DNA from: UBA1309 sp047605645
GTDB lineage: Bacteria; Bacteroidota; Bacteroidia; Bacteroidales; Dysgonomonadaceae
Direction: 5' to 3'
Length of the DNA: 64,000 bases
NCBI GenBank assembly: GCA_047605645.1
Contig: JASGFJ010000020.1
Span: forward strand, 24,667 to 88,666
Shown here: piece by piece, positions 16,920 through 25,227 of the stretch
How positions within the stretch are numbered: the first letter of the stretch is position 1
Layout: every line of letters begins with the position of its first letter
The notes under the pieces: generated by a model
Told to the model about the DNA's origin: nothing
Database searches by the model: none
The model's input: the letters and a program-made list of their open reading frames with translations, nothing else
Made by a program: the position numbers and the translations under genes

Positions 16920-17061
16920 TATCTCTCCTCAAAAATCCAGCAACAGCTTGATTTAATCGAAGACATACACATCAAACAGGGTACCGATTATACTCAGTCA
17001 ATTCTCCGGAAGCAGTTGGATCGAAATATTCTCTGATAAAACTCAAGCGAGTCTGTTATAG
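16920..17061 (+). pseudogene. Degenerate IS21-type IstB fragment
   Basis: One plus frame gives QQLDLIEDIHIKQGTDYTQS. Another gives VPIILSQFSGSSWIEIFSDK then TQASLL and a stop. Joined by a frameshift they follow the IstB sequence LLDIIEDRHxRKSxIxTSQLP then VxxWYDxIGEPTxADAIL, as seen intact at 44130-44270. The rest of the gene and istA are absent. It is a small decayed remnant, not a copy derived recently from the IS21 at 42-44 kb. Confidence 0.5.
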
Positions 17062-17523
17062 ACAGAAATTATTTATCCAATTCACCTATTTGAGAATCAA
17101 TGAAAGAAGACAGTAATTTTGTCAGAAAAAAGCACAAAAATAAAAATTGACCGGGATATGCAGACCTGTTTTGATGTAGGTTGAGCCATTCCCTTATCGT
17201 TTTAAGGAGTTTTAATTCTTCTGGATGGCCTCACTTTAAAGGCCCCCTCATACTCAAAGATTAAAGTTGATATTTTTCGCTCTTGATTGCCTCCTTCTTC
17301 TCTCAGACACAAAGAGTGCATAAAAGAAAAATACGACACAAAAAGGAGTACTCATTTTGCATCGTATCTATTAATATAAGACACTTTAGATTACCTCCGA
17401 ATTACAAAGCTATTCTACTTGAGTTTCTTTCATTGCTTTGAACATACTATAATTCATTATTTTAATGTCATATCCTATCGCAATAAGGTAGTAGCATCTT
17501 ACCGAAAGAACAACGTCAGAAAA
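17062..17523. other. Intergenic stretch downstream of the peptide cluster
   Basis: AT-rich, with no supported ORF and no clear terminator for the minus-strand peptide cluster that ends at 17524. Confidence 0.4.
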
Positions 17524-18267
17524 TCACTCATCTTTTCGCCATATACTTGTAAAATAATGGACTAAATAAGCATCTTGTAGTTTTTCGTTGAGTTGTTCCA
17601 GGTTTCTGTTTTCTAACAAGTCTTGAGTATCCGATTTAGAAAAGGGAGATGCATATTTAGGAGGAATCAAATAAATCTCTGATTTATTCTCGTAGTGTGT
17701 ATAGACATCAGTCAACATTAAAGGTCCTGTGGTGGTTAATACGTCAAACAATTTCTGATCCATGTTATCATACTTAAGAAATAACTCTTCTTGAGTCTCG
17801 CAAGAAGAGAAAACTCGATTGATGACTTTCTGGATAAAAGGATGCTTAGGTATTACGCCGATAAAAGCATTATTAAAGTAAATATCTTTAGATAATGACA
17901 TACAATGCTCTTTCGGTTCCAAAGAAAAACAACATTCATGCTCACCGATTAATTCTTCTATCGGCTTGAGACATTCAGAGTCTATATCAACATACACACC
18001 TCCTAATTTATCTAAAATTAAGTATCGTATGGCGTCCCAACGTTGAATATCGTAAGGAAAAGATTCATATTTAGGCAGAAGTTCCGGATAAAAGAGAGCT
18101 ATAAAATTATCCATATCAGCCTGTCCCCATAATTTATACTCCCATTCTGAATTATTAGTTTTCCATGTATCTGCGAAATTTTCAAAAACTTCAGGTATTG
18201 GTATAACTTTGTCAGACCACACCTGATGTATTAATCGAGGTATTCTATTTATCATAAAGCAATTCAT
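17524..18267 (-). CDS. Glycosyltransferase with DxD sugar-binding motif (GT32/capsular type)
   Basis: The 247-residue protein begins IPRLIHQVWSDKVIPIPEVF, the hallmark of OCH1/GT32-like transferases, and carries DAIRYLILDKLGGVYVDID with the DxD (VDID) that binds nucleotide-sugar and metal, plus NNAFIGVIPKHPFI. There is no signal peptide, so it acts in the cytoplasm. It is the last gene of the minus-strand peptide export cluster, 64 bases after hlyD. Its position in a bacteriocin-type cluster makes modification of the peptide, rather than a polysaccharide, an attractive inference, but no substrate can be read from the sequence. Confidence 0.85.
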   Translation of the reverse strand: MNCFMINRIPRLIHQVWSDKVIPIPEVFENFADTWKTNNSEWEYKLWGQADMDNFIALFYPELLPKYESFPYDIQRWDAIRYLILDKLGGVYVDIDSECLKPIEELIGEHECCFSLEPKEHCMSLSKDIYFNNAFIGVIPKHPFIQKVINRVFSSCETQEELFLKYDNMDQKLFDVLTTTGPLMLTDVYTHYENKSEIYLIPPKYASPFSKSDTQDLLENRNLEQLNEKLQDAYLVHYFTSIWRKDE

Positions 18268-18331
18268 TTAATTGGAAAATTATCTACATAGATATTTTTA
18301 GATATTACTATTTCAAAATTATTTATTTTTC

Positions 18332-19636
18332 TCAATCAGCCTGGCTTTGACTCCAAAGCTTGCGAAGTGGTAGAAACACTCTTTCCAACAGCGTTATATC
18401 ATCTGTTATTATATCTACTTCGGCTTGCATCTCCGGCAGATAGGGCAAATATTTATTATAGGTAGTCTTCAGTCCTTCCGGAAAGATGATCTCCACGATG
18501 TAATTAAACTTGCCATCTGCGTCTTTTGCCGGAACCAAAGAAATGTTATGAACAAGTCCTTTCACCATACCAAATTCATGATCCGGAAAGTTTAAAAAAT
18601 GAACATTTACCTTTTGTCCTATTTTTACTTTGCCTGATCCATCCATGGGCATTGTCGCTTTTCCGATTAACTTTCCACCCTCTATGGGTATAATATTGAA
18701 GACATCCTCTTCTGCCTGTACATTTTGATTTTCTTTCCAGAAATTTGTAAAAACAACAATTCCCTCAATAGGAGATTTGAAAACATAATCGTTTTCCCAT
18801 TTTCGGATCGCCATATTCAATTGATCGATATCGGTTCTCAATTGTACTTCTAACTCGCTTTTCTTATCAAGATATTGGTATTCATTATCTATTAGCGTTT
18901 CTTTTAAGTTACTTGTTTGCATAGTTGAGCTTTGCAAATTGACTTCCATATTTAAGATATTCAACGTTATATCCAATACTTTACTCCTAGACAATTCAAG
19001 ATCCTCGTCGCTGATTATCCCTCTCCTATTCAATAGAGAATCACGCTTGTATTGATTCAGTGCCAATTGTTTTTTCTCGTAAACAAAAGTAAGCTGTTTT
19101 GATTGCCGGGAATGCAGATCTGCATATTCCCGTATTTTCCGTTCTGAAATTGATATCTTGCTTTTATAATAATCCAGACTATTAAAATTCTGATACTTGA
19201 TTAAATCGGTGTAATAGTTGGCATACAAAGACTGTAGGTCACCAATTATTAAATCTTTACGAGGCAATGAATCTAAATACATTTTATTTTGAGCCAAGCA
19301 ATTTAAATAGTTTTTAAGATAAAGTACGTCTTCTAATCTGGCCGGATTCTCAATGGTTGCGAGATATGTATTCTGAGGTATCCTTTGTTTATCTGCAATA
19401 GTTAAGTTTTTTATCTTGCCCGAATTCTTCGCCTTCAGAGTGATAGGAGGAGTCGTACTTATAAGCGACATCGAAGCTTTAACGACATCTGGATATTTAA
19501 ATATAGCACTGCCGACAATAATCAGAATAATAATAATTGAAACAATTAAAATTCCAAACCTTAATATCCAATGAGGTACACTTCCTAATACCTCTTGTAC
19601 CGGTTGACTTTTAAATTCTTGATTTTCTTGACTCAT
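18332..19636 (-). CDS. HlyD-family membrane fusion protein for peptide export
   Basis: A 434-residue adaptor with one N-terminal membrane helix (about residues 24-46, HWILRFGILIVSIIIILIIV), long coiled-coil segments (about 95-265) and a lipoyl/barrel part around YVFKSPIEGIVVFTNFWKEN, ending in a beta-rich C-terminus. It would bridge the inner-membrane C39 ABC exporter, encoded 5 bases upstream, to an outer-membrane TolC-like channel. No TolC gene is in the cluster, so a shared TolC is presumably used. Confidence 0.9.
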   Translation of the reverse strand: MSQENQEFKSQPVQEVLGSVPHWILRFGILIVSIIIILIIVGSAIFKYPDVVKASMSLISTTPPITLKAKNSGKIKNLTIADKQRIPQNTYLATIENPARLEDVLYLKNYLNCLAQNKMYLDSLPRKDLIIGDLQSLYANYYTDLIKYQNFNSLDYYKSKISISERKIREYADLHSRQSKQLTFVYEKKQLALNQYKRDSLLNRRGIISDEDLELSRSKVLDITLNILNMEVNLQSSTMQTSNLKETLIDNEYQYLDKKSELEVQLRTDIDQLNMAIRKWENDYVFKSPIEGIVVFTNFWKENQNVQAEEDVFNIIPIEGGKLIGKATMPMDGSGKVKIGQKVNVHFLNFPDHEFGMVKGLVHNISLVPAKDADGKFNYIVEIIFPEGLKTTYNKYLPYLPEMQAEVDIITDDITLLERVFLPLRKLWSQSQAD

Positions 19637-19641
19637 ATAAA

Positions 19642-21888
19642 TTAATTACCTAATTCTAACTGGTTTTTTACTAACTTATAATAAGCTCCTTTTTTACTTA
19701 TTAAATTTTTATGAGTTCCCTGTTCTACTATTTTACCCTGTTCCAAGACTACGATGTTATCTGCATGTTGTACAGTACTTAAGCGATGTGCAACTATTAT
19801 AACTGTTTTACCTTTGTAAAAATCATTTAAGTTGTCGAGTATAACTCTTTCATTATTTGCATCAAGCGCATTCGTTGCCTCATCAAGAAATATAAAATCC
19901 GGATTTTTGTAGACTGCCCTGGCTATAAACAACCGTTGTTTTTGACCTTGACTAATACCTTTTCCTTCAGCCCCAATCACAGAATTAAATTCCATGGGCA
20001 GATTCTCTATAAACTCTCTTATATTTGCAGTATCAACAGCTTTCATCACCTTACTCTTGCTAACATTTTCATCTCCAAGGACAATGTTGTTGAGTATTGT
20101 ATCGGAAAACACAAAGCCTTCCTGCATTACCGAACCTGTTCTTTGCCTCCACAAATGAGGGTTAATCTTATTGAGGGAAATCTGACCTACTTTTATCGAA
20201 CCTTGAGTAGGCGCATAAAAATTTAGCAATAATTTTATCAATGTTGTTTTTCCGCTACCACTTCCACCAACGATTGCTGTTATTTTGTTTTGAGGAATCA
20301 CTAAATTAATATTTTCCAAAGCATAATTACGATTAGCTCCATCATAGCTGAAATATACATTTTCTAATACAAGATCTCTATTCTCTGGTATCTCATTTAT
20401 TTTCTGGTCAATATCAGCCTCTTCGTCTTTTTGATTTTGAATTTCGTTGAGACGATTCAAGCTTATTTTGGCATCTTGCGCACTTTTAATAAAATCGATT
20501 AGATTTCCAATCGGACTCGATAATTGTGCTATTATATAACTAACCGAAAGCATCATACCTAGCGTCATCGTCCCGTTAACCACAGAACGGGCGGAAATAT
20601 AAGATATTAACAGAGAAGTTGTTTGACTAAAAAAGACTGATCCTAATTGTTGATATTGCTCTAAGGCCAAACCTTTAATTCCTATTTTAAATAATTTCAC
20701 TTGTATTCCTTCCCATTTCCATCTTTGCTGCTTTTCATAGTTGTTCAACTTTATTTCTTGCATCCCGGTGATCATCTGCACTAGATTACTCTGTTCTGCT
20801 GAACTTAGTGTGAATCTTTTATAATCAATATTCCGTCTACGTTTCATAAAGAACATCACCCACAATACATATAAAGTATTTCCGATAAAGAAAACAGAAA
20901 GAATATTTACATTATAGTAGAATAATATAATGCCAAACATAAAAAAATTACCCAGCGAGAATAACGTAGTCAAAGTAGTTCCTGTCAAAAAGGTTTTAAT
21001 CCTATCATTATCAGCAATACGCCTTAATATATCCCCAATATTTCTTGAATCAAAATACTTTAAAGGTAGCTTCATTAACTTGATTAAAAAGTCTGATATT
21101 AAGGAAATACTTACCCTTGTATTCACATGTAAAACAATCCAGTTGCGTATAAACTCTATTGCCAACTGTGTGAGAAAGAGCACAAATTGAGCAATTAAGA
21201 TCAACGATATCAGATTCAAGTTATTATTTTTAACACCCTGATCTACAACAGCCTGAGTAAGGAAAGGAAGGATTAAAGCTAATAAGCTTCCTAATAACAT
21301 ACCGATTATCAGCTGAACAACCTGACTTCTGTAAGGAATGATATATTTTAAATAGTAAGACACATTTCTCGATACTATTTTATCATCATTCTTTTCTTGT
21401 TCATGCAAATAAAAATCAGGGGTCGGCACAAGTAATAAAGCTATACCTGAATTTTCATCCGAGTGCTCATAGCCTGTCCACCCTTTTAGAAATTCTTTAT
21501 GGGAATATGTTAATAAGCCCAAGCTTGGATCAGCCACTTTTATAGAATATTCATTTTCAGAATTCTTTTTGAATAAAGCTCGTTTGTTCGTTTGTTTAAT
21601 ATCATAAACTATTACAAAATGTTTTTGATTCCAGTGTATTATACATGGTAAAGGGCTATCACTGACTAAGTCGTTGAAAGTAACCTTTACTCCTTGTGTC
21701 CTAAATCCTAAATATTCGGCAGCATCACTTATACCAAGCATAGAAACACCCTCTTTTCCGATAAACGAATGTTCTCTTAAATATTCGAGTGGATATGTTC
21801 TCCCATAATACTTTGAAATCATGAGTAAACAAGTCGGACCACAGTCCATGAAATCCAATTGCCTATGGAACGGGAATTTTTTCTTCAT
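19642..21888 (-). CDS. Peptidase-containing ABC transporter (C39, bacteriocin exporter)
   Basis: These transporters cut the leader after a Gly-Gly and export the core peptide. The 748-residue protein has all three domains. The C39 peptidase spans residues 1-140, with catalytic Cys16 in LDFMDCGPTCLLMISKYYG, the histidine in HWNQKHFVIVYDI and Asp in VADPSLGLL. The membrane domain covers about 165-450. The ATPase has Walker A GGSGSGKTTLIK, signature GISQGQKQRLFIAR and Walker B DFIFLDEATNALD. It is adjacent to hlyD and downstream of a double-glycine precursor, the expected partner. It appears fully functional. Confidence 0.96.
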   Translation of the reverse strand: MKKKFPFHRQLDFMDCGPTCLLMISKYYGRTYPLEYLREHSFIGKEGVSMLGISDAAEYLGFRTQGVKVTFNDLVSDSPLPCIIHWNQKHFVIVYDIKQTNKRALFKKNSENEYSIKVADPSLGLLTYSHKEFLKGWTGYEHSDENSGIALLLVPTPDFYLHEQEKNDDKIVSRNVSYYLKYIIPYRSQVVQLIIGMLLGSLLALILPFLTQAVVDQGVKNNNLNLISLILIAQFVLFLTQLAIEFIRNWIVLHVNTRVSISLISDFLIKLMKLPLKYFDSRNIGDILRRIADNDRIKTFLTGTTLTTLFSLGNFFMFGIILFYYNVNILSVFFIGNTLYVLWVMFFMKRRRNIDYKRFTLSSAEQSNLVQMITGMQEIKLNNYEKQQRWKWEGIQVKLFKIGIKGLALEQYQQLGSVFFSQTTSLLISYISARSVVNGTMTLGMMLSVSYIIAQLSSPIGNLIDFIKSAQDAKISLNRLNEIQNQKDEEADIDQKINEIPENRDLVLENVYFSYDGANRNYALENINLVIPQNKITAIVGGSGSGKTTLIKLLLNFYAPTQGSIKVGQISLNKINPHLWRQRTGSVMQEGFVFSDTILNNIVLGDENVSKSKVMKAVDTANIREFIENLPMEFNSVIGAEGKGISQGQKQRLFIARAVYKNPDFIFLDEATNALDANNERVILDNLNDFYKGKTVIIVAHRLSTVQHADNIVVLEQGKIVEQGTHKNLISKKGAYYKLVKNQLELGN

Positions 21889-21895
21889 TAATTAT

Positions 21896-23455
21896 TTATA
21901 TTTTTTTGTACAAGTCACTATAGTTGATAACACTCTCTAAGTCAAATGGATGTTCTAATAATACATCATTCACATAGATAAGAGGCACTTTGTATATTTC
22001 ATAATCAAGAATCCATTTCGAAAATTGTTCCATTTCCTGAATAGCGCTTTGTGATTTATAATCATATTTCTTATACTTTTCGATCATCTTAAGATTGTCT
22101 TTTAATTGATACCAATCTAAAATAAATTCAAGGATTTCAACCGAACCTTTTTTTTCTTTCGCTAGATTTAGCAAGCAGTTTAAAAGGGCATTGTCATCTT
22201 CTCTAGAATATATTATAAAAGATATCTTCAAATCCAAATCCCTATGAAGAAAACAATTATACACAGACTCGACAAGAGATCTACATATATTGCAATGAAA
22301 ACTTAGCACTATTTTTATATGCAAGGAGAAGTTAGTATCTCTGCCGATATATAAAATCGAATCGATAACAGGGAGCTTATTTTCATCAAAAACAGAACGA
22401 ATAACCTTCAGATTAGTAAAGAAATAATTACTTTTCTGTTTCTCTTGATCCAATAATTTAGTCTGAAGAATGTGTTTTTTTATAAAATCAATTGCGATAA
22501 ATATGATTACTCCTAACCCTAATACAACAAGCGCTTTTACGGATATATTTTCTGTCCATAGATTGTATCTAATACAGAACACATTAAACAGAAAAATCAC
22601 CCATAAAAGTGCCTGTACAAAAAGGCATAAAGCACACCATTTTTTGATAACAAATTTTTGACTCCAGATACTCCAGACTGTAAAAGGCAAAGACAATAAA
22701 CTTAAACTAAGGTATACTTGTAGTTGATCAAAAAAAAACGCCAAAAGGACTATATTGAATAAAAAGTAACTAAACCCAACTACTCCAAGATCTACTATCT
22801 TAAGAAAATCAAATCCTCCAAAATCAATAACATCTTCACATTTGTTCTTTTCTATCAGGCTACACAACCTATCGCCTGTTTTCGTTTTAATCTTTAATGA
22901 CTTTAAAATCAACTGAAAAGAAAAATAAATTCCTAAAAGGTTAAATAAGATTGATATACATTTGAATAATAAATATTCTTTCGTGAAAGTAATACACAGG
23001 AGCATTATAAAGAAGACTATAACAAAACCTATTTTTAGGTTCTGAAATCGAGTATACATTCGATTTAGTCTATAATTAGGTTCGATACTTTCTGCATCGG
23101 GCTCTGCAATCAGTACTAGCTTGTTCCATTTTTCAAAAAAAGAAGTGAGTCCAATTGTTATTTCATCTAAATAGGTATTCGTAAATATTACTCTATTAGC
23201 CTCTTTATTCACCTCATTTACAATAATTATTTGATTGTCTAAAGATGTAATTATAGGCTTCTCCAGAGAAATCAAATCCTCGGGCTCTATATATGTGATT
23301 GCATGCTCAACATTGTATTTGTCAAGCATCTTAGATGTTCCATATAGATTGTTATAATCAAAAGTGGAGTTATATAAATTATTAATATATGTGTTTGTAT
23401 AGGGAACATTTAACTTTTGCAGTAAAACTCCCCAAATATTATTTGAAAAAATCAT
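21896..23455 (-). CDS. VKOR-type disulfide-forming membrane protein with C39-like and thioredoxin-like domains
   Basis: A 519-residue protein in three parts. Residues 1-130 resemble a C39-like domain without the catalytic Cys (YGTSKMLDKYNVEHAITYIE, DLISLEKPIITSLDNQ). The middle is a multi-helix VKOR domain with CALC in VIKKWCALCLFVQA. The C-terminal 150 residues are thioredoxin-like with CNIC in VLSFHCNICRSLVES. Such fusions oxidise thiols in exported peptides and transfer electrons to quinone. It overlaps the TlpA-like gene by 4 bases and precedes the exporter gene, placing it squarely in a system for making disulfides in the four-cysteine peptide. Confidence 0.88.
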   Translation of the reverse strand: MIFSNNIWGVLLQKLNVPYTNTYINNLYNSTFDYNNLYGTSKMLDKYNVEHAITYIEPEDLISLEKPIITSLDNQIIIVNEVNKEANRVIFTNTYLDEITIGLTSFFEKWNKLVLIAEPDAESIEPNYRLNRMYTRFQNLKIGFVIVFFIMLLCITFTKEYLLFKCISILFNLLGIYFSFQLILKSLKIKTKTGDRLCSLIEKNKCEDVIDFGGFDFLKIVDLGVVGFSYFLFNIVLLAFFFDQLQVYLSLSLLSLPFTVWSIWSQKFVIKKWCALCLFVQALLWVIFLFNVFCIRYNLWTENISVKALVVLGLGVIIFIAIDFIKKHILQTKLLDQEKQKSNYFFTNLKVIRSVFDENKLPVIDSILYIGRDTNFSLHIKIVLSFHCNICRSLVESVYNCFLHRDLDLKISFIIYSREDDNALLNCLLNLAKEKKGSVEILEFILDWYQLKDNLKMIEKYKKYDYKSQSAIQEMEQFSKWILDYEIYKVPLIYVNDVLLEHPFDLESVINYSDLYKKI

Positions 23456-24897
23456 AATCCTAGGATTTCTTTAAGTTGCTTCGTTAACTCGCCTGTACTA
23501 GGGAATTTACAATTATCTTCAAGAATATTGCCTTTGGCATCCAGTAAAACATATCGGGGAATAGTCGCAGTTTTCTTAAAAAAAGGCATTTTATTACCAA
23601 ATTCTTCTGTCGCAAAAAAATGGAGTCCGATTAAATTATGCTGCTCGATTAATAATTTCCATTTATCATATGCTCCGGGAAAATCGACAGAAACATATAA
23701 ATTCGCAATATTATGCTCATTCAGAAATTTGTCTAATTCGGTTCTATGCCTAAATTCATTAATACATGGGCCACACCAAGTTGCCCAAAAGTCGACTAAT
23801 ACAGGCTTTGAACCTAATAGCATTTGTGTTATATCAGAGAGTTTATCTGTCTTAAATGCTCCTACATCTTCCCAGGCGCCTCCTCCTTTATAGAATGCCA
23901 GGTAGTACGACTTTTGATTTAGTGCTTTTAGCTGCTTAATTATCGGATTATAGCTACTTTGTGGATAAGCTTTAGAAAATTCACTTTTATATTTCTCCAA
24001 ATTAAGAGAATCTATATTGCCAACACATACATTATTAATAATAGACATAGCTACAACCACTTCTTGCTCAGCCTTATTTAGATAAGGTGTTGAAGGAATT
24101 TCATAATAGAGATTTTGTTCCAGATGTTCACTCCTGACAACGCCTTTACTCTTTAGTATACCCTTATTTTCAAGAGATAGAGAAGTGCCATATAAATGAG
24201 GATAAAGGTTATATAATCTATTAAGATCTTTAAAGAATGATATAGAGTCGAAAGGAAGATAAGTATTGTCTCGTAGTTTTCTGGTAGCTAGATTTCCTGT
24301 TCTGTAGAGATATTCATCAATAACAGTTTCTTTAGCGAAATCAGAAAACGCTCTATTAATTAAATTGTTTTCAAATAAGCCCTGTAAAGATGTAATATTT
24401 TCGTTAATTTTCTGATTTATGCTTTCAAAAAAAGAAATATCCTTTTTTGCATCTTCTATGACCCGGGAGTAAGTATTATCAGTTCTTGAATTTCCGCCAC
24501 CGTTTTTCAGGTCATACAAGACTTCATATCCCTTGGAATTGTCTCCTTCCCAAAGAGGTTTTCTCTTATAGTCTATTGTAATTGTCAGTGTCTGATTATC
24601 CTTCAAGAGGATGGGAAGATGTTTACTCCATTTATATGTAGTATCCATAGAATTTATGTCTAATGTGAATTGACATATAGAATCAGGAATAACTATACAT
24701 ATTTTATTATTAGTTGTCTTATAATTAACGACATAAGGTGGGTATACATAATTAATTGATGACAAAATTGAATAGTGAACATCGATGTTTTTTGAAAAAG
24801 TATTATCAGGAAAATTTATACAGACATTCTTCTTTGCATTTGTAGCACTCCCAATAATACTAAGAATAAAAAATAAGGTAAAGATTCTAGGTTTCAT
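23452..24897 (-). CDS. TlpA-like periplasmic thiol-disulfide oxidoreductase
   Basis: The 481-residue protein has an N-terminal signal (MKPRIFTLFFILSIIGSATN), a long N-terminal domain of about 330 residues typical of Bacteroidota thioredoxin-fusion proteins, and a C-terminal thioredoxin domain with active site PVLVDFWATWCGPCINEFRH and cis-Pro region ATIPRYVLLDAKGNILEDN. It is probably periplasmic and may isomerise or reduce disulfides. It overlaps the VKOR gene by 4 bases (ATGA), so production is coupled, and it follows the precursor gene with a hairpin between them. Confidence 0.9.
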   Translation of the reverse strand: MKPRIFTLFFILSIIGSATNAKKNVCINFPDNTFSKNIDVHYSILSSINYVYPPYVVNYKTTNNKICIVIPDSICQFTLDINSMDTTYKWSKHLPILLKDNQTLTITIDYKRKPLWEGDNSKGYEVLYDLKNGGGNSRTDNTYSRVIEDAKKDISFFESINQKINENITSLQGLFENNLINRAFSDFAKETVIDEYLYRTGNLATRKLRDNTYLPFDSISFFKDLNRLYNLYPHLYGTSLSLENKGILKSKGVVRSEHLEQNLYYEIPSTPYLNKAEQEVVVAMSIINNVCVGNIDSLNLEKYKSEFSKAYPQSSYNPIIKQLKALNQKSYYLAFYKGGGAWEDVGAFKTDKLSDITQMLLGSKPVLVDFWATWCGPCINEFRHRTELDKFLNEHNIANLYVSVDFPGAYDKWKLLIEQHNLIGLHFFATEEFGNKMPFFKKTATIPRYVLLDAKGNILEDNCKFPSTGELTKQLKEILGL

Positions 24898-24932
24898 GCT
24901 TCAGCTAATTATTAAATATTGATAACTAGAGT

Positions 24933-24958
24933 AATCAGGGTACAATAGTACCCTGATT
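24933..24958 (-). promoter_or_regulatory. Perfect 11-bp hairpin between the precursor and its maturation genes
   Basis: Arms AATCAGGGTAC (24933-24943) and GTACCCTGATT (24948-24958) with a four-base loop lie 18 bases past the precursor stop. On the minus strand there is no strong U tract after the stem. It could be a partial terminator or an RNA-stabilising 3' hairpin that keeps the precursor mRNA in excess over downstream genes. Confidence 0.65.
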
Positions 24959-24976
24959 AAAAAATGATCCCTTAAT

Positions 24977-25138
24977 TTAACAGGCACCCCAGCAATAACT
25001 AATTGAATTAGTTTCACCGATGTAGCGACCATTGCAATAGCAAGAGAAACCTCCCGTTACAGAACGTAGTTGTTCTTGATTAAGTGTTTTACCTGTTTTC
25101 TTAAGAGCTTCCAGTTTGTCTAATAAATTCTTTTTCAT
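24977..25138 (-). CDS. Double-glycine peptide precursor with four-cysteine core (putative bacteriocin)
   Basis: The 53-residue precursor starts MKKNLLDKLEALKKTGKTLN and has the leader end QEQLRSVTGG. This matches the GG-Bacteroidales natural-product leader type (TIGR04149-like), so cleavage by the C39 exporter after Gly30 is expected. The 23-residue core begins FSCYCNGRYIG and ends SYCWGAC, with Cys at core positions 3, 5, 19 and 23, enough for two disulfides. The YCNG segment loosely recalls the YGNG of class IIa bacteriocins and, from memory, the bacteroidetocin family of Bacteroidales. It is the only precursor gene found in the cluster. No separate immunity gene is evident. An ATG start with A/T-rich leader fits Bacteroidota. 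Confidence 0.85.
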   Translation of the reverse strand: MKKNLLDKLEALKKTGKTLNQEQLRSVTGGFSCYCNGRYIGETNSISYCWGAC

Positions 25139-25227
25139 GATTTAATAAAGATTAAAGTAATGTTGTAAAATGTTTTTTTGGTACCATTATTGCATATAAG
25201 TTACAACTTCTTATATGTATATCTTAT

